DNA of 64,000 nucleotides, taken from positions 434,001 through 498,000 of the forward strand of contig NZ_JBANFI010000001.1 of the NCBI RefSeq assembly GCF_045055655.1, given 5' to 3'. This stretch comes from Marinospirillum alkalitolerans (GTDB taxonomy: Bacteria; Pseudomonadota; Gammaproteobacteria; Pseudomonadales; Halomonadaceae). Positions 1-9,262 of this stretch are shown here, piece by piece; position 1 is the first letter of the stretch; each line of letters opens with the position of its first letter. Position numbers and translations under genes: made by a program. The notes beneath the pieces were generated by a model. That model saw nothing but the letters and a program-made list of their open reading frames with translations, had not been told where the DNA came from and made no database searches.

Positions 1-2492
1 ACCTGCTCAAGGTGCAGCTGGCCAAAGAGCTCAGGCTGCCTTAAAGGGCCACGAAAGTAGATGTCGCCTTCAAGTTGGCCGCTGAGCTCATCGATCTCGA
101 TAAAAGGTGCTAGGAGTTGCAGTTGTACATCTTGTAGGCTGAGGAGCGCATCCAGCTGTCGCTCGGTTGCGGCTGAGCGATCAATGCGGCTGTCGAGGCG
201 TAGCTCACCTAGCTCTGGGCCTTGTAGCCAAAAGCGACTGGTGAAGGCATCATGCAGTAGATGCAGATCCAGATGCAGCTCTTGGTAGGCAAAGGTCAGC
301 CATAAAGGGGTGGCATTGAGCGGGTCCTCGCTCAGAATCTGAAACTGGCTCGCCGGTGCATCCAAGGCCAAGCTCAAAGCCAAAAACTCATCCCAAGCGG
401 CAACCAGATGGGCCTCCAGTTGTCCCTCCCAGCGAAAATCTTCTGGCCAGAGAAAAGCCCAGTCCTCCAACTGAATGGGGCTGCTCATATAGTGCAGCTG
501 GGGGCCAGTTTGCCAGCCACCAGCAAAATGCAAACTCAGAGGCTGGTCTTCATAGGTCAGCGCCAAATGGAGCTGGTGTGCGCTGGGTTCACCTTCCAGT
601 GCAAAACGCAAGGTCTCAAAACTCAGCGGTTGGCTCGACTGAGCTGCCTCTTGTTGTCGCAAACTGGCCAGATTCAGCTCCAGCATCAAGGGTAGAGTGG
701 GGCGTCTGGCTTGCCAGACTTGATTCCAGGCCAATCCCTCTAGCTGCCAGTCTTGCCAGTGCAGCTGGTGGCTGGTCAGCGTCGTCTGAAACTCGGTTTC
801 AGCCAGCCAAGCCAGCATTGTGCTCTGCTCTAGCGTTTGCCATGGAAAGAGCGGCCAAGCGGGAGCGTTGATCTGTCCCTCCAGTGTTAGATCCCCTTGC
901 ATCTCAAGCCAGGGCAGCTCCTCTAATCTGAGCCAATCGAGATCAAAGCTGGTGCGCCATTGGTGCTGATTGAAGCTGGCGCTGAGCAGTAAGGACTGAT
1001 CTGCCTGTGCCAGCTGAATAAAATCGAGTGTTAGTTGATAGGCTTCAGGTTCCTCGGCTGACCAGAGCAAGTTTGCTCGACTCTCGAGTGACCAGTTTTG
1101 GCGACTGGCCCAAGAGCCAATGAGATCGGCCTGTGCGCTTAGCTGCTGATGCTGCCACTGGGCCTGTAAGTGCAGCCGATCATCGACCTTGGGTAAGCTA
1201 TCCTGCAGCTGAGCGACCTGCTCAGGGGATAAAGGCGCAGCGGCGAGCCACTCGTTCACGGGTGAGGTCGCAAGTAGCTGGCTCAGCCCCAAGAGTTGGA
1301 GCTGGAGCTGAGTCTCTGGCCAGTGATCTTGACGCCAGGAAACCCAGTGACTCTGGCCTTGGAGTGCGATCCTTCCTGTCTCTGACCAGGACAGCGCGAG
1401 ATCATCCAACCAGAGGGATTCCGTATCCAGCGTGAGCGCGAGCTGATGATGCAAGGGCAGCTGATCGATCAGCCATTGCCCTTGGCTATCGAGATGCCAT
1501 CCTTGCCCTGCATGACCACGCAGGCTGAGTTGGAGCTGAGTCAGGGCGAATTCTTCAAGCGGAGCTTGTGGCCAGAAGTGGGTGATCCAAGGCGTGAGTT
1601 CGAGCTCTTGCGCCTGAAGCTCGAGTGCCATTGGCCAGTGTTGGCGTTGTAGATCAAGCTGGGCCCAGAGCTGAAGTTGTTGCTGCTGATCTTGGACATT
1701 CAGATGTAAAAAATCCAGTAGCGCGCCTTGAACCTCGAGTGTCCAAGCCCGCCCTTGGTAGCGGGTGGTCAGTGTAGCCTGCAATGGCCAGCGTTGCTGA
1801 GGCTGGAGTTCCCCTGTGAGTTCGATGGCAGAAAGATCCTTCGGCCATAGAGGGCTGCTCAGTTGAAGTTGGGCAAGATGAAGTTGATCTTGCTGCCAGC
1901 TGGCGCTGAGCTGGATTCCGTCGCTGAGCTGTGTCTGATTTAAGCTGAGTTGGTGGATCCGTAGATGATCTAACTGGATATTCAGCGGAAGGTGCAGGTC
2001 GCTGAGGTTCAGCGGAGCCAGCTGAGGTAGGCCAAATAAAGGCGCATCGCTGGCTGCTGGTGTGGGCGCTGGGTGATCTGGACGCGTGATCTCTAAGTGA
2101 TGCATCTGGATAGACTGAAGGCAGGCGGTGCGCTGTAAGAGGCAGCTGAGATCCCACTCTATCTGCAGATCAGAGATATCCAGGGCCGACAAGGGCAACG
2201 CCAGATCCAAGGCACTGGCTTCCCATTGCAGTTGATCGACTTGCCAGCGATGTGCCAATTGGCCCTCAAAGCCGCGCAGCTCAACACCGGGGATCTGACG
2301 CAGAGCCCAGCTGCCGCCCGCTTCAGTGAAGAGTAGCCAGCTGGCCAACAGCAGCAGAACCAAGCTGGTGACACTGATACTGGCCGCAATTAAACGCACC
2401 ACCCAACCCACGAGCAGGCGCAGTAGAAAGCTGGGTAACAGCCAGCTGCGTTGCAGACGATGCCGCCAGCGCATCCACGAAGCAGGACTCAT
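1..2492 (-). CDS. tamB: Translocation and assembly module subunit TamB, C-terminus cut by window edge
   Basis: The frame stays open from an ATG at 2492 to the left window edge, giving about 830 N-terminal residues of a protein that is about 1,260 residues in E. coli. After a basic N-terminus there is one membrane segment (about residues 25-50, rich in Leu and Val), then a long, Leu/Gln/Trp-rich region predicted to be repetitive beta structure in the periplasm, as in TamB/AsmA-like lipid-transfer bridges. The start codon overlaps the tamA stop (ATGA), so the two are translationally coupled. TamB is anchored in the inner membrane and works with TamA in envelope biogenesis, with a role in moving phospholipids to the outer membrane. 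The conserved C-terminal TamB domain lies outside the window. The call rests mainly on architecture and linkage to tamA. Confidence 0.88.
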   Translation of the reverse strand, partial: MSPASWMRWRHRLQRSWLLPSFLLRLLVGWVVRLIAASISVTSLVLLLLASWLLFTEAGGSWALRQIPGVELRGFEGQLAHRWQVDQLQWEASALDLALPLSALDISDLQIEWDLSCLLQRTACLQSIQMHHLEITRPDHPAPTPAASDAPLFGLPQLAPLNLSDLHLPLNIQLDHLRIHQLSLNQTQLSDGIQLSASWQQDQLHLAQLQLSSPLWPKDLSAIELTGELQPQQRWPLQATLTTRYQGRAWTLEVQGALLDFLHLNVQDQQQQLQLWAQLDLQRQHWPMALELQAQELELTPWITHFWPQAPLEEFALTQLQLSLRGHAGQGWHLDSQGQWLIDQLPLHHQLALTLDTESLWLDDLALSWSETGRIALQGQSHWVSWRQDHWPETQLQLQLLGLSQLLATSPVNEWLAAAPLSPEQVAQLQDSLPKVDDRLHLQAQWQHQQLSAQADLIGSWASRQNWSLESRANLLWSAEEPEAYQLTLDFIQLAQADQSLLLSASFNQHQWRTSFDLDWLRLEELPWLEMQGDLTLEGQINAPAWPLFPWQTLEQSTMLAWLAETEFQTTLTSHQLHWQDWQLEGLAWNQVWQARRPTLPLMLELNLASLRQQEAAQSSQPLSFETLRFALEGEPSAHQLHLALTYEDQPLSLHFAGGWQTGPQLHYMSSPIQLEDWAFLWPEDFRWEGQLEAHLVAAWDEFLALSLALDAPASQFQILSEDPLNATPLWLTFAYQELHLDLHLLHDAFTSRFWLQGPELGELRLDSRIDRSAATERQLDALLSLQDVQLQLLAPFIEIDELSGQLEGDIYFRGPLRQPELFGQLHLEQ

Positions 2493-4264
2493 AAATCCGG
2501 CCCCATAGAAAAGTGGATACGCCAGCCGCCTTGTTCATCATCCAATCCATAGGCGACATCCAGCTTGATCGGTCCGACGAGTGAAATCCAGCGCAGGCCA
2601 GTGCCCACACCCACCTTGGGTTCAAGCAGCTCATTCGGTGTGCGCGTGGCCTGGCCGGCATCCACATAGCCAGCCCAGCGCCAACGATCACTGAACTGAT
2701 ACTGGTACTCCAGCGTGGAGCTGATGAGATAGCGGCCCCCGACCAGCTCATCGCGACTATTGCGCGGTGCCAGGTCTTGATAGGCATAGCCGCGCACACT
2801 TTGATCACCACCGGCATAAAAGCGCAACGAAGCTGGGACGCGCTCAAAGTTGCTGGTGGCCAGACCACCCAGCTGGAGGCGGGCTAAAAAGCGATGCTGT
2901 AAGCGCCAGGTGGTCAACGCCTTGGCCGCCAGCTGAAGTTGGAGCAGATCGACATCAGAGAGGAGCGTCTCGCGGCTGCCAAGGAGATCCATTTGTAAGC
3001 GATAGCCTCTTTGTGGATCAAGAGGCCGATCACGTTGAACGCGTGCATAGCTGAGTCCAGGCAGGGTTAACCAGGTCGCATCTTCGGTTTCACCGACACG
3101 AAAGTCCTCGCGCTCACCACGCAGTGAAATAATGCGATCCCATTGATTGGCTTGACGATGATGCCAAGCCAAGCCCGCACCATAGCGTAGGCTTTCTTGC
3201 TCATCAAAGCTTTCTTGCGTGATGGAACTGGTCAGCCTGAGGCGATCTGTGGCTGGGCGGCCAAGGGGCTTTTGCCACCAGAGTTCGAGCCCTTGGCGGG
3301 GCTCTGAAACCTCCGTCTCAAAACCACGGCTAAAGCCTTGTTGGTTCATCCAATGCTGGGTCCACTGTGCCGTCACACGCGGCCCGATATCGGTGGAATA
3401 GCCCAGCCCCAGATTCAAGGTACGCGGAGCGCGCATCCGCAACTGGGCCTCAACACGCAATTGATGGGGTATGAGTTCATCTTCCTGGGTTTCAAGCAGC
3501 ACTTCCTGAAAATAACCACTGGCGCGCAGATCACGGTTTAAATCGGCGAGCCATTGAATGTGATAAGGCGTGCCGGGAGCAAAGCGAACGAAGCGCTGTA
3601 AAAAATCATCACTCAGCTCACCCTCGTGTTGAAAGACCACTTCACCGAGTTGATAGCGGGGGCCAGGATCAAAATGCAGATGGACATCAGCGATCCCTTC
3701 TACGGGATCAATCAGAATTTCATGGCGAGTAAAACGATAGGAAAAATAACCCAGTTCTAACGCCTGATTACGCAGATTGCGCTTAGCTGCTTCATAGGCC
3801 TGATGGCTGAGGCGTTGTCCTGTCCTCAGTTGTTCAGGTTGCGGCAGGGTAATCAGTGTGTCGGTGGCATTCAGCAGCTGGAGATCGATCAGGCCAAAGC
3901 GCACTGGATCACCTGGTTGAATACGAATCAGTAGGCTAGCGGGGTTGCCTTCTTCGACGCTCAGTTCAAGTTCGGCCTGATAATAGCCGAGGGCCTCTAA
4001 GGCGGCTTGAGTTTGACGGCGTGCATAGTGCGCAAAGCGGCGCATCTCACGTGTATTGCGTGGGCTGACTTCGCCAAGGTAAGCCAGCACATTCTGTTCT
4101 ATTTCTCGCTGAGGAGGCGTGATCTCAAGGCGCACCTGAGCGGTAAGGGGAAGACTGGTGAGCAGCCAACAGAGGAACAGCCCAAGGCGCAGGCTCAGGC
4201 ACAGGCGCTTAGGCTGTTGAGCTGGTGAAATCAGGTGCTGTTTGGCTGCAACGCCGCAAGGCAT
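2489..4264 (-). CDS. tamA: Outer membrane translocation and assembly module protein TamA (BamA/Omp85 family)
   Basis: The 591-residue protein begins with a signal peptide (hydrophobic stretch about residues 25-40, likely cleavage after LTAQ). POTRA-type domains follow up to about residue 270. The C-terminal half is an Omp85 16-strand barrel, with short strands ending in aromatic residues and a C-terminal region containing GLRW and LDVAYGL. E. coli TamA has 577 residues, so the length fits. It forms the outer-membrane half of the TamAB complex, and tamB follows with an ATGA overlap. The shine-dalgarno before ATG 4264 is weak (AGG only), so a start slightly downstream is possible, but no in-frame ATG lies near the signal peptide. 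The order tamA-tamB is the usual one in Proteobacteria. Confidence 0.93.
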   Translation of the reverse strand: MPCGVAAKQHLISPAQQPKRLCLSLRLGLFLCWLLTSLPLTAQVRLEITPPQREIEQNVLAYLGEVSPRNTREMRRFAHYARRQTQAALEALGYYQAELELSVEEGNPASLLIRIQPGDPVRFGLIDLQLLNATDTLITLPQPEQLRTGQRLSHQAYEAAKRNLRNQALELGYFSYRFTRHEILIDPVEGIADVHLHFDPGPRYQLGEVVFQHEGELSDDFLQRFVRFAPGTPYHIQWLADLNRDLRASGYFQEVLLETQEDELIPHQLRVEAQLRMRAPRTLNLGLGYSTDIGPRVTAQWTQHWMNQQGFSRGFETEVSEPRQGLELWWQKPLGRPATDRLRLTSSITQESFDEQESLRYGAGLAWHHRQANQWDRIISLRGEREDFRVGETEDATWLTLPGLSYARVQRDRPLDPQRGYRLQMDLLGSRETLLSDVDLLQLQLAAKALTTWRLQHRFLARLQLGGLATSNFERVPASLRFYAGGDQSVRGYAYQDLAPRNSRDELVGGRYLISSTLEYQYQFSDRWRWAGYVDAGQATRTPNELLEPKVGVGTGLRWISLVGPIKLDVAYGLDDEQGGWRIHFSMGPDL

Positions 4265-4272
4265 GGGCAGGC

Positions 4273-4521
4273 CTAGTGCAGAATTTTAATACTGCTGACA
4301 TCATCTGCGGCAGGCCGGTTTTTTTTCGGCGCGATATAGCCCACGCGTTCCGTTTCGGGCACCTGATTAACGACTTCATAGCGCAAAATGGCCTCCATGC
4401 TGATTTCACGCTGTTCAGCGGTCAGGGCTTGGCCATTCGGCCATTTGCCCAGCTCGACGCCACGTTTCAGCGCGAGATAGATTTCGGGGGACATCTTTTC
4501 AATCATTTCAGCAAAAGTCAT
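4273..4521 (-). CDS. DUF1315 (YeaC-like) small protein
   Basis: This is an 82-residue cytosolic protein starting MTFAEMIEKMSPEIY, with a conserved-looking segment around ALKRGVELGKWPNG and ILRYE. This pattern matches the short gammaproteobacterial DUF1315/YeaC family, whose function is unknown. There is no signal peptide, membrane segment or catalytic motif. Its ATG overlaps the stop codon of the upstream rhomboid gene (ATGA), so it is co-translated with it. The tamA start follows only 8 nt after its stop. The four genes rhomboid, DUF1315, tamA and tamB therefore form one tight minus-strand operon. Confidence 0.8.
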   Translation of the reverse strand: MTFAEMIEKMSPEIYLALKRGVELGKWPNGQALTAEQREISMEAILRYEVVNQVPETERVGYIAPKKNRPAADDVSSIKILH

Positions 4522-5369
4522 GATGCATTCCTATGAAAACGCAGGGGAAGTAGAGCAAACAACAGGCCAGCGATCAGTCCACCGAGATGGGCTTCATTCG
4601 CCATATTCAGGCCAAAGCTTTGTGCCCAGGGCGTCATCCCGAGCAGCATCCAGCCAAGCATAAAAGCGACCAGTGCCGAGGGGATTTCCAGCCCTGAGTG
4701 TGGCAAACGGCGGCTGAGTAGCCAAGTGTACCCTAAATAGGCATAAATCACGCCGGAGAGGCCACCAAACTGGCTGGATTGATGCATCATAAACTGAGCT
4801 GTATTGGAGACCAGTGCGGCGATCACCACCAGCAGCACGAGCCTGAGGCTACCTTGGTGTCTTTCGATCGCCTCACCAAGGACCCACATCCACAACAGGT
4901 TAAAGACCAGATGCATCCAGCCAAAATGAATGAAGATCGGGCTGATCAAGCGCCACCACTGGCCGGATTCCAGTGTGGCGCTTAAGGGCAGACTAACGAT
5001 TTGGCCCATCTGCACCCCCATCGGGGTATAGGAGACAGTGAGAAAAACAGCGGCTCCCCATAGGTATTGATAACTGAGCGTCACCAAGAGCGCGAAGCCC
5101 ATCAGGGTCAGCGTGACCCAGCGCTGGGTGAACTCGGTCGCCCAAGCAGGAGGACGAGCTGAGGTGAAGGGAGGGCTAGCTGGCACACCCTGCTGCCAGT
5201 CTTGTATGACCTGCTGGGCCTGCACAAGATCCTGTGGCTTGAGCAGCCAAAAGTCATGCTCTGGGCGAGAAGGTGCAGCCAGAATCCGGTGCGCGATGCC
5301 TGCTCGCCAGAGGCGACGCGATAAGGGCATGGGGTCTTGATCAGCAGGCAGAGCAAAAATTTTAAGCAT
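4518..5369 (-). CDS. Rhomboid-family intramembrane serine protease (GlpG-like)
   Basis: The protein has 283 residues. The N-terminal ~90 residues form a soluble domain like the cytosolic domain of GlpG, followed by a six-helix rhomboid core. The catalytic serine sits in GGLSGVIYAYLGY (the GxSG motif) and the partner histidine in NEAHLGGLIAG. A third signature, HFGWMHLVFNLLWMW, matches the conserved HxxxN segment of helix 2. These residues predict an active protease that cuts transmembrane substrates within the inner membrane. It is the first gene of a coupled operon with the DUF1315 gene and tamAB. The shine-dalgarno is weak. Whether it is the orthologue of E. coli GlpG or a related rhomboid cannot be settled by eye. 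Confidence 0.88.
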   Translation of the reverse strand: MLKIFALPADQDPMPLSRRLWRAGIAHRILAAPSRPEHDFWLLKPQDLVQAQQVIQDWQQGVPASPPFTSARPPAWATEFTQRWVTLTLMGFALLVTLSYQYLWGAAVFLTVSYTPMGVQMGQIVSLPLSATLESGQWWRLISPIFIHFGWMHLVFNLLWMWVLGEAIERHQGSLRLVLLVVIAALVSNTAQFMMHQSSQFGGLSGVIYAYLGYTWLLSRRLPHSGLEIPSALVAFMLGWMLLGMTPWAQSFGLNMANEAHLGGLIAGLLFALLPLRFHRNAS

Positions 5370-5459
5370 GGTGTTGATCCATTACTGATCTGAATCTAAG
5401 GCCTCATCTGGATGGATGACCCTCAGCCAAGGAGCTTAAGGTTAAACGATTGAGGCCAC

Positions 5460-5485
5460 AAAAAAAAGGCGGCCAACAGGCCGCC
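5460..5485 (-). terminator. Rho-independent terminator after the metallophosphoesterase gene
   Basis: Read on the minus strand the sequence is GGCGGCC, loop TGTT, GGCCGCC, then a run of T. The 7-bp perfect GC stem with its T-tract lies about 70 nt beyond the stop codon at 5555. It also insulates the rhomboid-tam operon from upstream transcription. Confidence 0.88.
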
Positions 5486-5554
5486 GAATAGGGATCATCA
5501 TGAGGAAACTACACTGACTTAGAAGGGTGTCATCTGTAAAAGTTTCATCAGGGT

Positions 5555-6565
5555 TTAAATATTTTTGATTTTTTCGGCTGTCATCTCTGCGCGCAGCTCA
5601 TCTAAGGGCGGGAATTCATCACGCTGCACTTCAACCCAGACAAAGTGACGGGCATTGAGTTGTGCCTCGCCTTGATAACGATAAGCCACCAAGCGGCCAT
5701 ACTTCACGGCGCTGTAATCCAAACAAGCAAGATGCGGGCGAATCACGGCCGGAAAGCCTTGGCACCAGTAGTGACCAAAAAACAGCTTCTTCTGTGTGCT
5801 GTGGTAATGCACCAGATGCTGGCGATCTGCTGCGCTTAAAGGGCGACTTTCATATTGAGGATCAAGCCGATCAGGTTGAAAGAGCACATCGCCCCAGGTG
5901 TGAGGTTGATCGACCCAGAAGCTGGTCCGAAAGCGATCACGTACAAAGCCATCGCCACTTTTTTGTGTCATGCCATCAGGTAGTTTGAGCCAGGTGCCGC
6001 GTGTGGCGCGATCGACAATACGAAACTCCAGGTTGCCTGGCTGGGTGGATGCACGGAAAAAGTGCTCATCCATACAGCCTGATGGAAAGCGCGCGAAAAA
6101 GTCCGGCATGACTTCTGGGTCCCAGCAGGCATGGATAACCCGAAAGTCCTCTTCTTCAATCGCCAGAGGTTGTGTCATAAACCAGTCGAGAAATGCACGC
6201 CACTCTTGTGGATAAGCAGCAAACTGATCGAGGGTTTCTTGGATCACACGCTGGTGGCGTGGTGAGTGATCGCGCAAGGGCTGGCCTTGATCATCTTCAG
6301 TAAAGTAGGCCAGTGCGTTGTACTCATGGTTGCCCAGCACCATACGCGCTTGCCCTGCGTCAATCATGTCGTAGGCATCATGCAGGGCTTGGCGGATGCG
6401 GGGGCCACGATCCACCAGATCGCCGACAAAAATCACTTGTCGACCTTCAGGATGACGCCAGCAGCCTTGACGCTGTTGATATCCCATCAGACGCAAGAGC
6501 TGGCGCAGCGTGTTGCCACAACCGTGGATATCCCCGATCAAGTCATAACCCGGGTGGGGTGTCAT
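5555..6565 (-). CDS. Calcineurin-like metallophosphoesterase
   Basis: The N-terminus carries the phosphoesterase signature blocks in order: GDIHGCGNTL (D-x-H), FVGDLVDRGP (GDxxDRG) and VLGNHEYNAL (GNHE), with a later metal-ligand candidate in FGHYWCQGFP. These are the two-metal binding motifs of the PPP-like family that includes bacterial Ser/Thr phosphatases and diadenosine tetraphosphatases. At 336 residues it is larger than ApaH (about 280) and its substrate is unknown. I chose the ATG at 6565 because AGAGG lies 6 nt upstream and the conserved domain begins a few residues later; an in-frame start at 6622 would add 19 charged residues. It lies 164 nt downstream of nadK on the same strand and ends at a clear terminator. 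Confidence 0.85.
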   Translation of the reverse strand: MTPHPGYDLIGDIHGCGNTLRQLLRLMGYQQRQGCWRHPEGRQVIFVGDLVDRGPRIRQALHDAYDMIDAGQARMVLGNHEYNALAYFTEDDQGQPLRDHSPRHQRVIQETLDQFAAYPQEWRAFLDWFMTQPLAIEEEDFRVIHACWDPEVMPDFFARFPSGCMDEHFFRASTQPGNLEFRIVDRATRGTWLKLPDGMTQKSGDGFVRDRFRTSFWVDQPHTWGDVLFQPDRLDPQYESRPLSAADRQHLVHYHSTQKKLFFGHYWCQGFPAVIRPHLACLDYSAVKYGRLVAYRYQGEAQLNARHFVWVEVQRDEFPPLDELRAEMTAEKIKNI

Positions 6566-6729
6566 GCTGGGCCTCTTCTGTTCTTTCTGCTCATCCATTG
6601 CTCTCTTCGGCTGGTCATCCACTCAGTGGGCAAGGCTGCCCTCATCTTGGGGCGGCGGCCTGATCATCGTTGGTGATTCGGCCATCGTGACTGGGTGGCT
6701 CGATGCCTATTGACTGGCGAGTGACCAAG

Positions 6730-7620
6730 TTAATAGTTGCTGGGTTGCGAGTTCCAGCCTAGCTTGCTGCGGCAAATATCATAAAAATCATGTCCAACGG
6801 GATGGATGAGTTTCAGCTTATGCGGCTTTTTACGAATATAAATCACATCACCAGGTTTGGTGACCAGATGGGTTTGACCATCGCAAGAAATATGCGGATA
6901 GGTGGTATTACTGGTGCTGACCAGAATTTTGATTTCGCTGCTGCCATCAACCACAATCGGGCGGCTGGAGAGGGTGTGGGGGAACATCGGCACCAGCACC
7001 AGTGCATCCAGCTTGGGATGCATAATCGGGCCACCACCAGAGAGGGCATAGGCGGTGGAGCCAGTTGGGGTAGAGACAATCAGGCCATCTGAACGCTGGT
7101 TGTAAACAAACTGTCCTTCAATATACAGATCAAACTCGATCATGCGCGCTGATTTACCCGGATGCAGCACGACATCATTCAGGCCATCTGCAGTACCGAT
7201 GGGCTCACCTTCACGATAGATTTCGGCATCCAGCAAAAAGCGTCGTTCAGCTATGTACTGGCCATTCAGCACTTCTTCGACCTTTTCTTCGAGATCATCT
7301 GGGCTGATGTCGGTTAAAAAGCCCAAACGTCCACGGTTGACGCCGAGCACCGGCACGCCTGTTTTGGCCATCGCGCGTGCGGCCCCGAGCAGACTGCCAT
7401 CGCCACCGACCACGATCACCAGATCACAGATTTCAGCCAGCATCTTGCGATTGGCTTCTTGGAATCCATGTCCAAGGATGACGGTCGCCGTCTGGTCTTC
7501 AACAATCACCTGATAGTGACGCTCAGAGAGAAAGTGCATCAGACGCTTCAATGTATCGACAACCCGTGTGCTGCCAAGGCGGCCAATCAAACCTATGTTT
7601 TTGAATCCGGTTTTTTTCAT
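6730..7620 (-). CDS. nadK: NAD kinase
   Basis: This 296-residue cytosolic enzyme phosphorylates NAD+ to NADP+ using ATP. It carries the family's diagnostic GGDGSLLGAAR motif (about residues 73-83), NRGRLGFLTDI, the NAD-binding DGLIVSTPTGSTAYALSGGG segment and the DVVLHPGKSA loop. Its length equals that of E. coli NadK (292). The ATG overlaps the stop codon of the upstream outer-membrane barrel gene (ATGA), indicating coupled translation, although there is no obvious functional link. No strong ribosome-binding site precedes the ATG, which fits re-initiation. Confidence 0.97.
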   Translation of the reverse strand: MKKTGFKNIGLIGRLGSTRVVDTLKRLMHFLSERHYQVIVEDQTATVILGHGFQEANRKMLAEICDLVIVVGGDGSLLGAARAMAKTGVPVLGVNRGRLGFLTDISPDDLEEKVEEVLNGQYIAERRFLLDAEIYREGEPIGTADGLNDVVLHPGKSARMIEFDLYIEGQFVYNQRSDGLIVSTPTGSTAYALSGGGPIMHPKLDALVLVPMFPHTLSSRPIVVDGSSEIKILVSTSNTTYPHISCDGQTHLVTKPGDVIYIRKKPHKLKLIHPVGHDFYDICRSKLGWNSQPSNY

Positions 7621-8123
7621 CTTAAACGGTAGCCCAGGCTGAGGGTAAAGGCATCCATGTCAACATCATCGGTCTCAAGGTAGCGCATATATTCAAGATC
7701 GATAAAAAACTGGCGTGTGATGTTCAGTTCAGCACCAACACCATAGCCAAATTCGAAATCAGAGCGGGTATTGTCTCCATCGCTTAGGGAGACTGAGGTC
7801 ATGCCCACCTTGGCGTAGGGAGTGAAGTAGTTCAGCGGCAAGCCAAATTGAGCATAGAGGCCGAACAGACGATCCAGCGAGACGTCTTCATCCGAGCCAC
7901 CAAAGGCGAGATGCGCTTCAACAGCGACAAAGCTGGTGAGCTGCTGGCCAAAACGGACTTTCAAGCCTTCAGCGCTGGCATCCGAGACCTCTTCACTCCA
8001 GCTATGCAGGCCACCACTAAAGTAAGCGTAGAGATCGTCGTATTGATCATAGTTGAGCGCGGAGCCCGTCGTAGGCAGAAGTAGTAGGCTGCACAGCGCA
8101 CAGCGCAAAAGCCAAGATGGCAT
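7617..8123 (-). CDS. Small outer-membrane beta-barrel protein
   Basis: The 168-residue product has a signal peptide (MPSWLLRCALCSLLLLPTTG, cleavage near SA/LNY). It then shows alternating amphipathic strands with aromatic residues, such as YAYFSGGLHSW, YAQFGLPLNYFTPYAKVG and FIDLEYMRYLE, ending in FTLSLGYRLR. This is the pattern of an eight-stranded OmpA/OmpW-type barrel (porin-family OMP_b-brl). The ATG at 8123 is preceded by AAGGAG with 7-nt spacing, better than the in-frame GTG at 8141. It heads a two-gene unit with nadK (4-bp overlap). The ligand is unknown. Confidence 0.8.
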   Translation of the reverse strand: MPSWLLRCALCSLLLLPTTGSALNYDQYDDLYAYFSGGLHSWSEEVSDASAEGLKVRFGQQLTSFVAVEAHLAFGGSDEDVSLDRLFGLYAQFGLPLNYFTPYAKVGMTSVSLSDGDNTRSDFEFGYGVGAELNITRQFFIDLEYMRYLETDDVDMDAFTLSLGYRLR

Positions 8124-8218
8124 AAGAAAGCTCCTTGTCACTTGAAGCAGAAGTCAGCACACCTCTGCATGTTGAACGAAAAAGATTAAACAATCATCTC
8201 GTGAATTGCCAGTTTGGC

Positions 8219-9124
8219 CTAGCGAGTGTCGGCCTCAGTGGCAGGATCTTGAGTCAGGTTGGCCGTAGCGCGCGCCCAATAGTGATTCAGAAGCAGCGCT
8301 CCCAGCATCACCAGACAACCCAGGCCAAGGCGCAGTAGATCGACTTCTCGGTTCCAGATCAGCAGATTGACCAGTAAACCAGCAGGAATCAAGAGGTTGT
8401 TCATCACCGCCAGAGCGGCGGTATCCACCAGTGCAGCGCCCTTATTCCAGAGAAAGTAACCACAGCCTGAGGCCACCAAACCAAGCCAGAGCAGAATGCC
8501 CCATTCGATGGTTTGAGTGGGTAGGCGCGTGCTATCACCCAGCAGGAGCACACCGAACAAGGAGATCAATAAAGCACCCAAATAAAAATAACCGAAGGTA
8601 TGGACGCCCGAGAAGAGATGCGCCTGCTCAGGTTCTTGCTGCACAAGAGACTTGTAGGCGATCTGCCCAAATGCAAAGCAGGCATTCGCTCCCTGAACGA
8701 GCAGAAAGCCGATGATAAATTCAGCGCTGATCTGGTTGTAGCGGATGATAGCCGCACCGAGTACCGCAATAGAGGCGACGATAAAGTAGCGGGGTGTAAA
8801 GCGCCGTTGGAGAGCATCATCCATCAGTGCGATATACAGGGGTGTAAAAATGGTGAACAGCAGGACTTCGGGTACGCTTAAAAAGCTGAAGGATTGATAA
8901 AGAAAGAGATACATCACCCCGAGCTGGATGGCGCCAATGGCCATTAGCTTGATTTGCCAGCCAAGTCGGACACCCTTCCAGCGCAGAAAAGGCAGAAAGA
9001 GCAGTGAGGCGAGCAAGGCGCGGGTGAAGACAGCAAAGTAGGCATCGACGGTGGCGGAAAGGTAGACACCGATCAAGCTAAAAGAGAAGGCCCAAAGAAA
9101 GGTAACAGCCCAGAGGTAGGTCAT
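8219..9124 (-). CDS. EamA/DMT-superfamily inner membrane transporter
   Basis: The 301-residue protein is composed of about ten hydrophobic segments in two repeats of five, the hallmark of drug/metabolite transporters with duplicated EamA domains. It begins MTYLWAVTFLWAFSFSLIG, with the typical FLWAFSF segment of helix 1. The ATG at 9124 has AGGA 8 nt upstream, whereas the in-frame alternative at 9148 would add an unconserved octapeptide. The likely role is export or uptake of small metabolites across the inner membrane; the substrate cannot be read from sequence. It appears to be monocistronic. Confidence 0.88.
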   Translation of the reverse strand: MTYLWAVTFLWAFSFSLIGVYLSATVDAYFAVFTRALLASLLFLPFLRWKGVRLGWQIKLMAIGAIQLGVMYLFLYQSFSFLSVPEVLLFTIFTPLYIALMDDALQRRFTPRYFIVASIAVLGAAIIRYNQISAEFIIGFLLVQGANACFAFGQIAYKSLVQQEPEQAHLFSGVHTFGYFYLGALLISLFGVLLLGDSTRLPTQTIEWGILLWLGLVASGCGYFLWNKGAALVDTAALAVMNNLLIPAGLLVNLLIWNREVDLLRLGLGCLVMLGALLLNHYWARATANLTQDPATEADTR

Positions 9125-9262
9125 GCTAGGGTCCTGAGTAATGATCAATAGAGGGCCAGTATAAACAAAGCGTGCCCTTGAGTGGGCACTTGCCGTGTGG
9201 ACTTGCTTTTATCTTCTGGCTTAGTAAAGATAAGTGTGAAGGACACATTCTAAGAGGAGAAG

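Noticed and set aside
5396..5458. Third MITE-like copy bounded by GGCCTCA and TGAGGCC before the rhomboid gene
   Set aside because: Only about 8 bp of inverted repeat and no interior similarity to the 51217 element.
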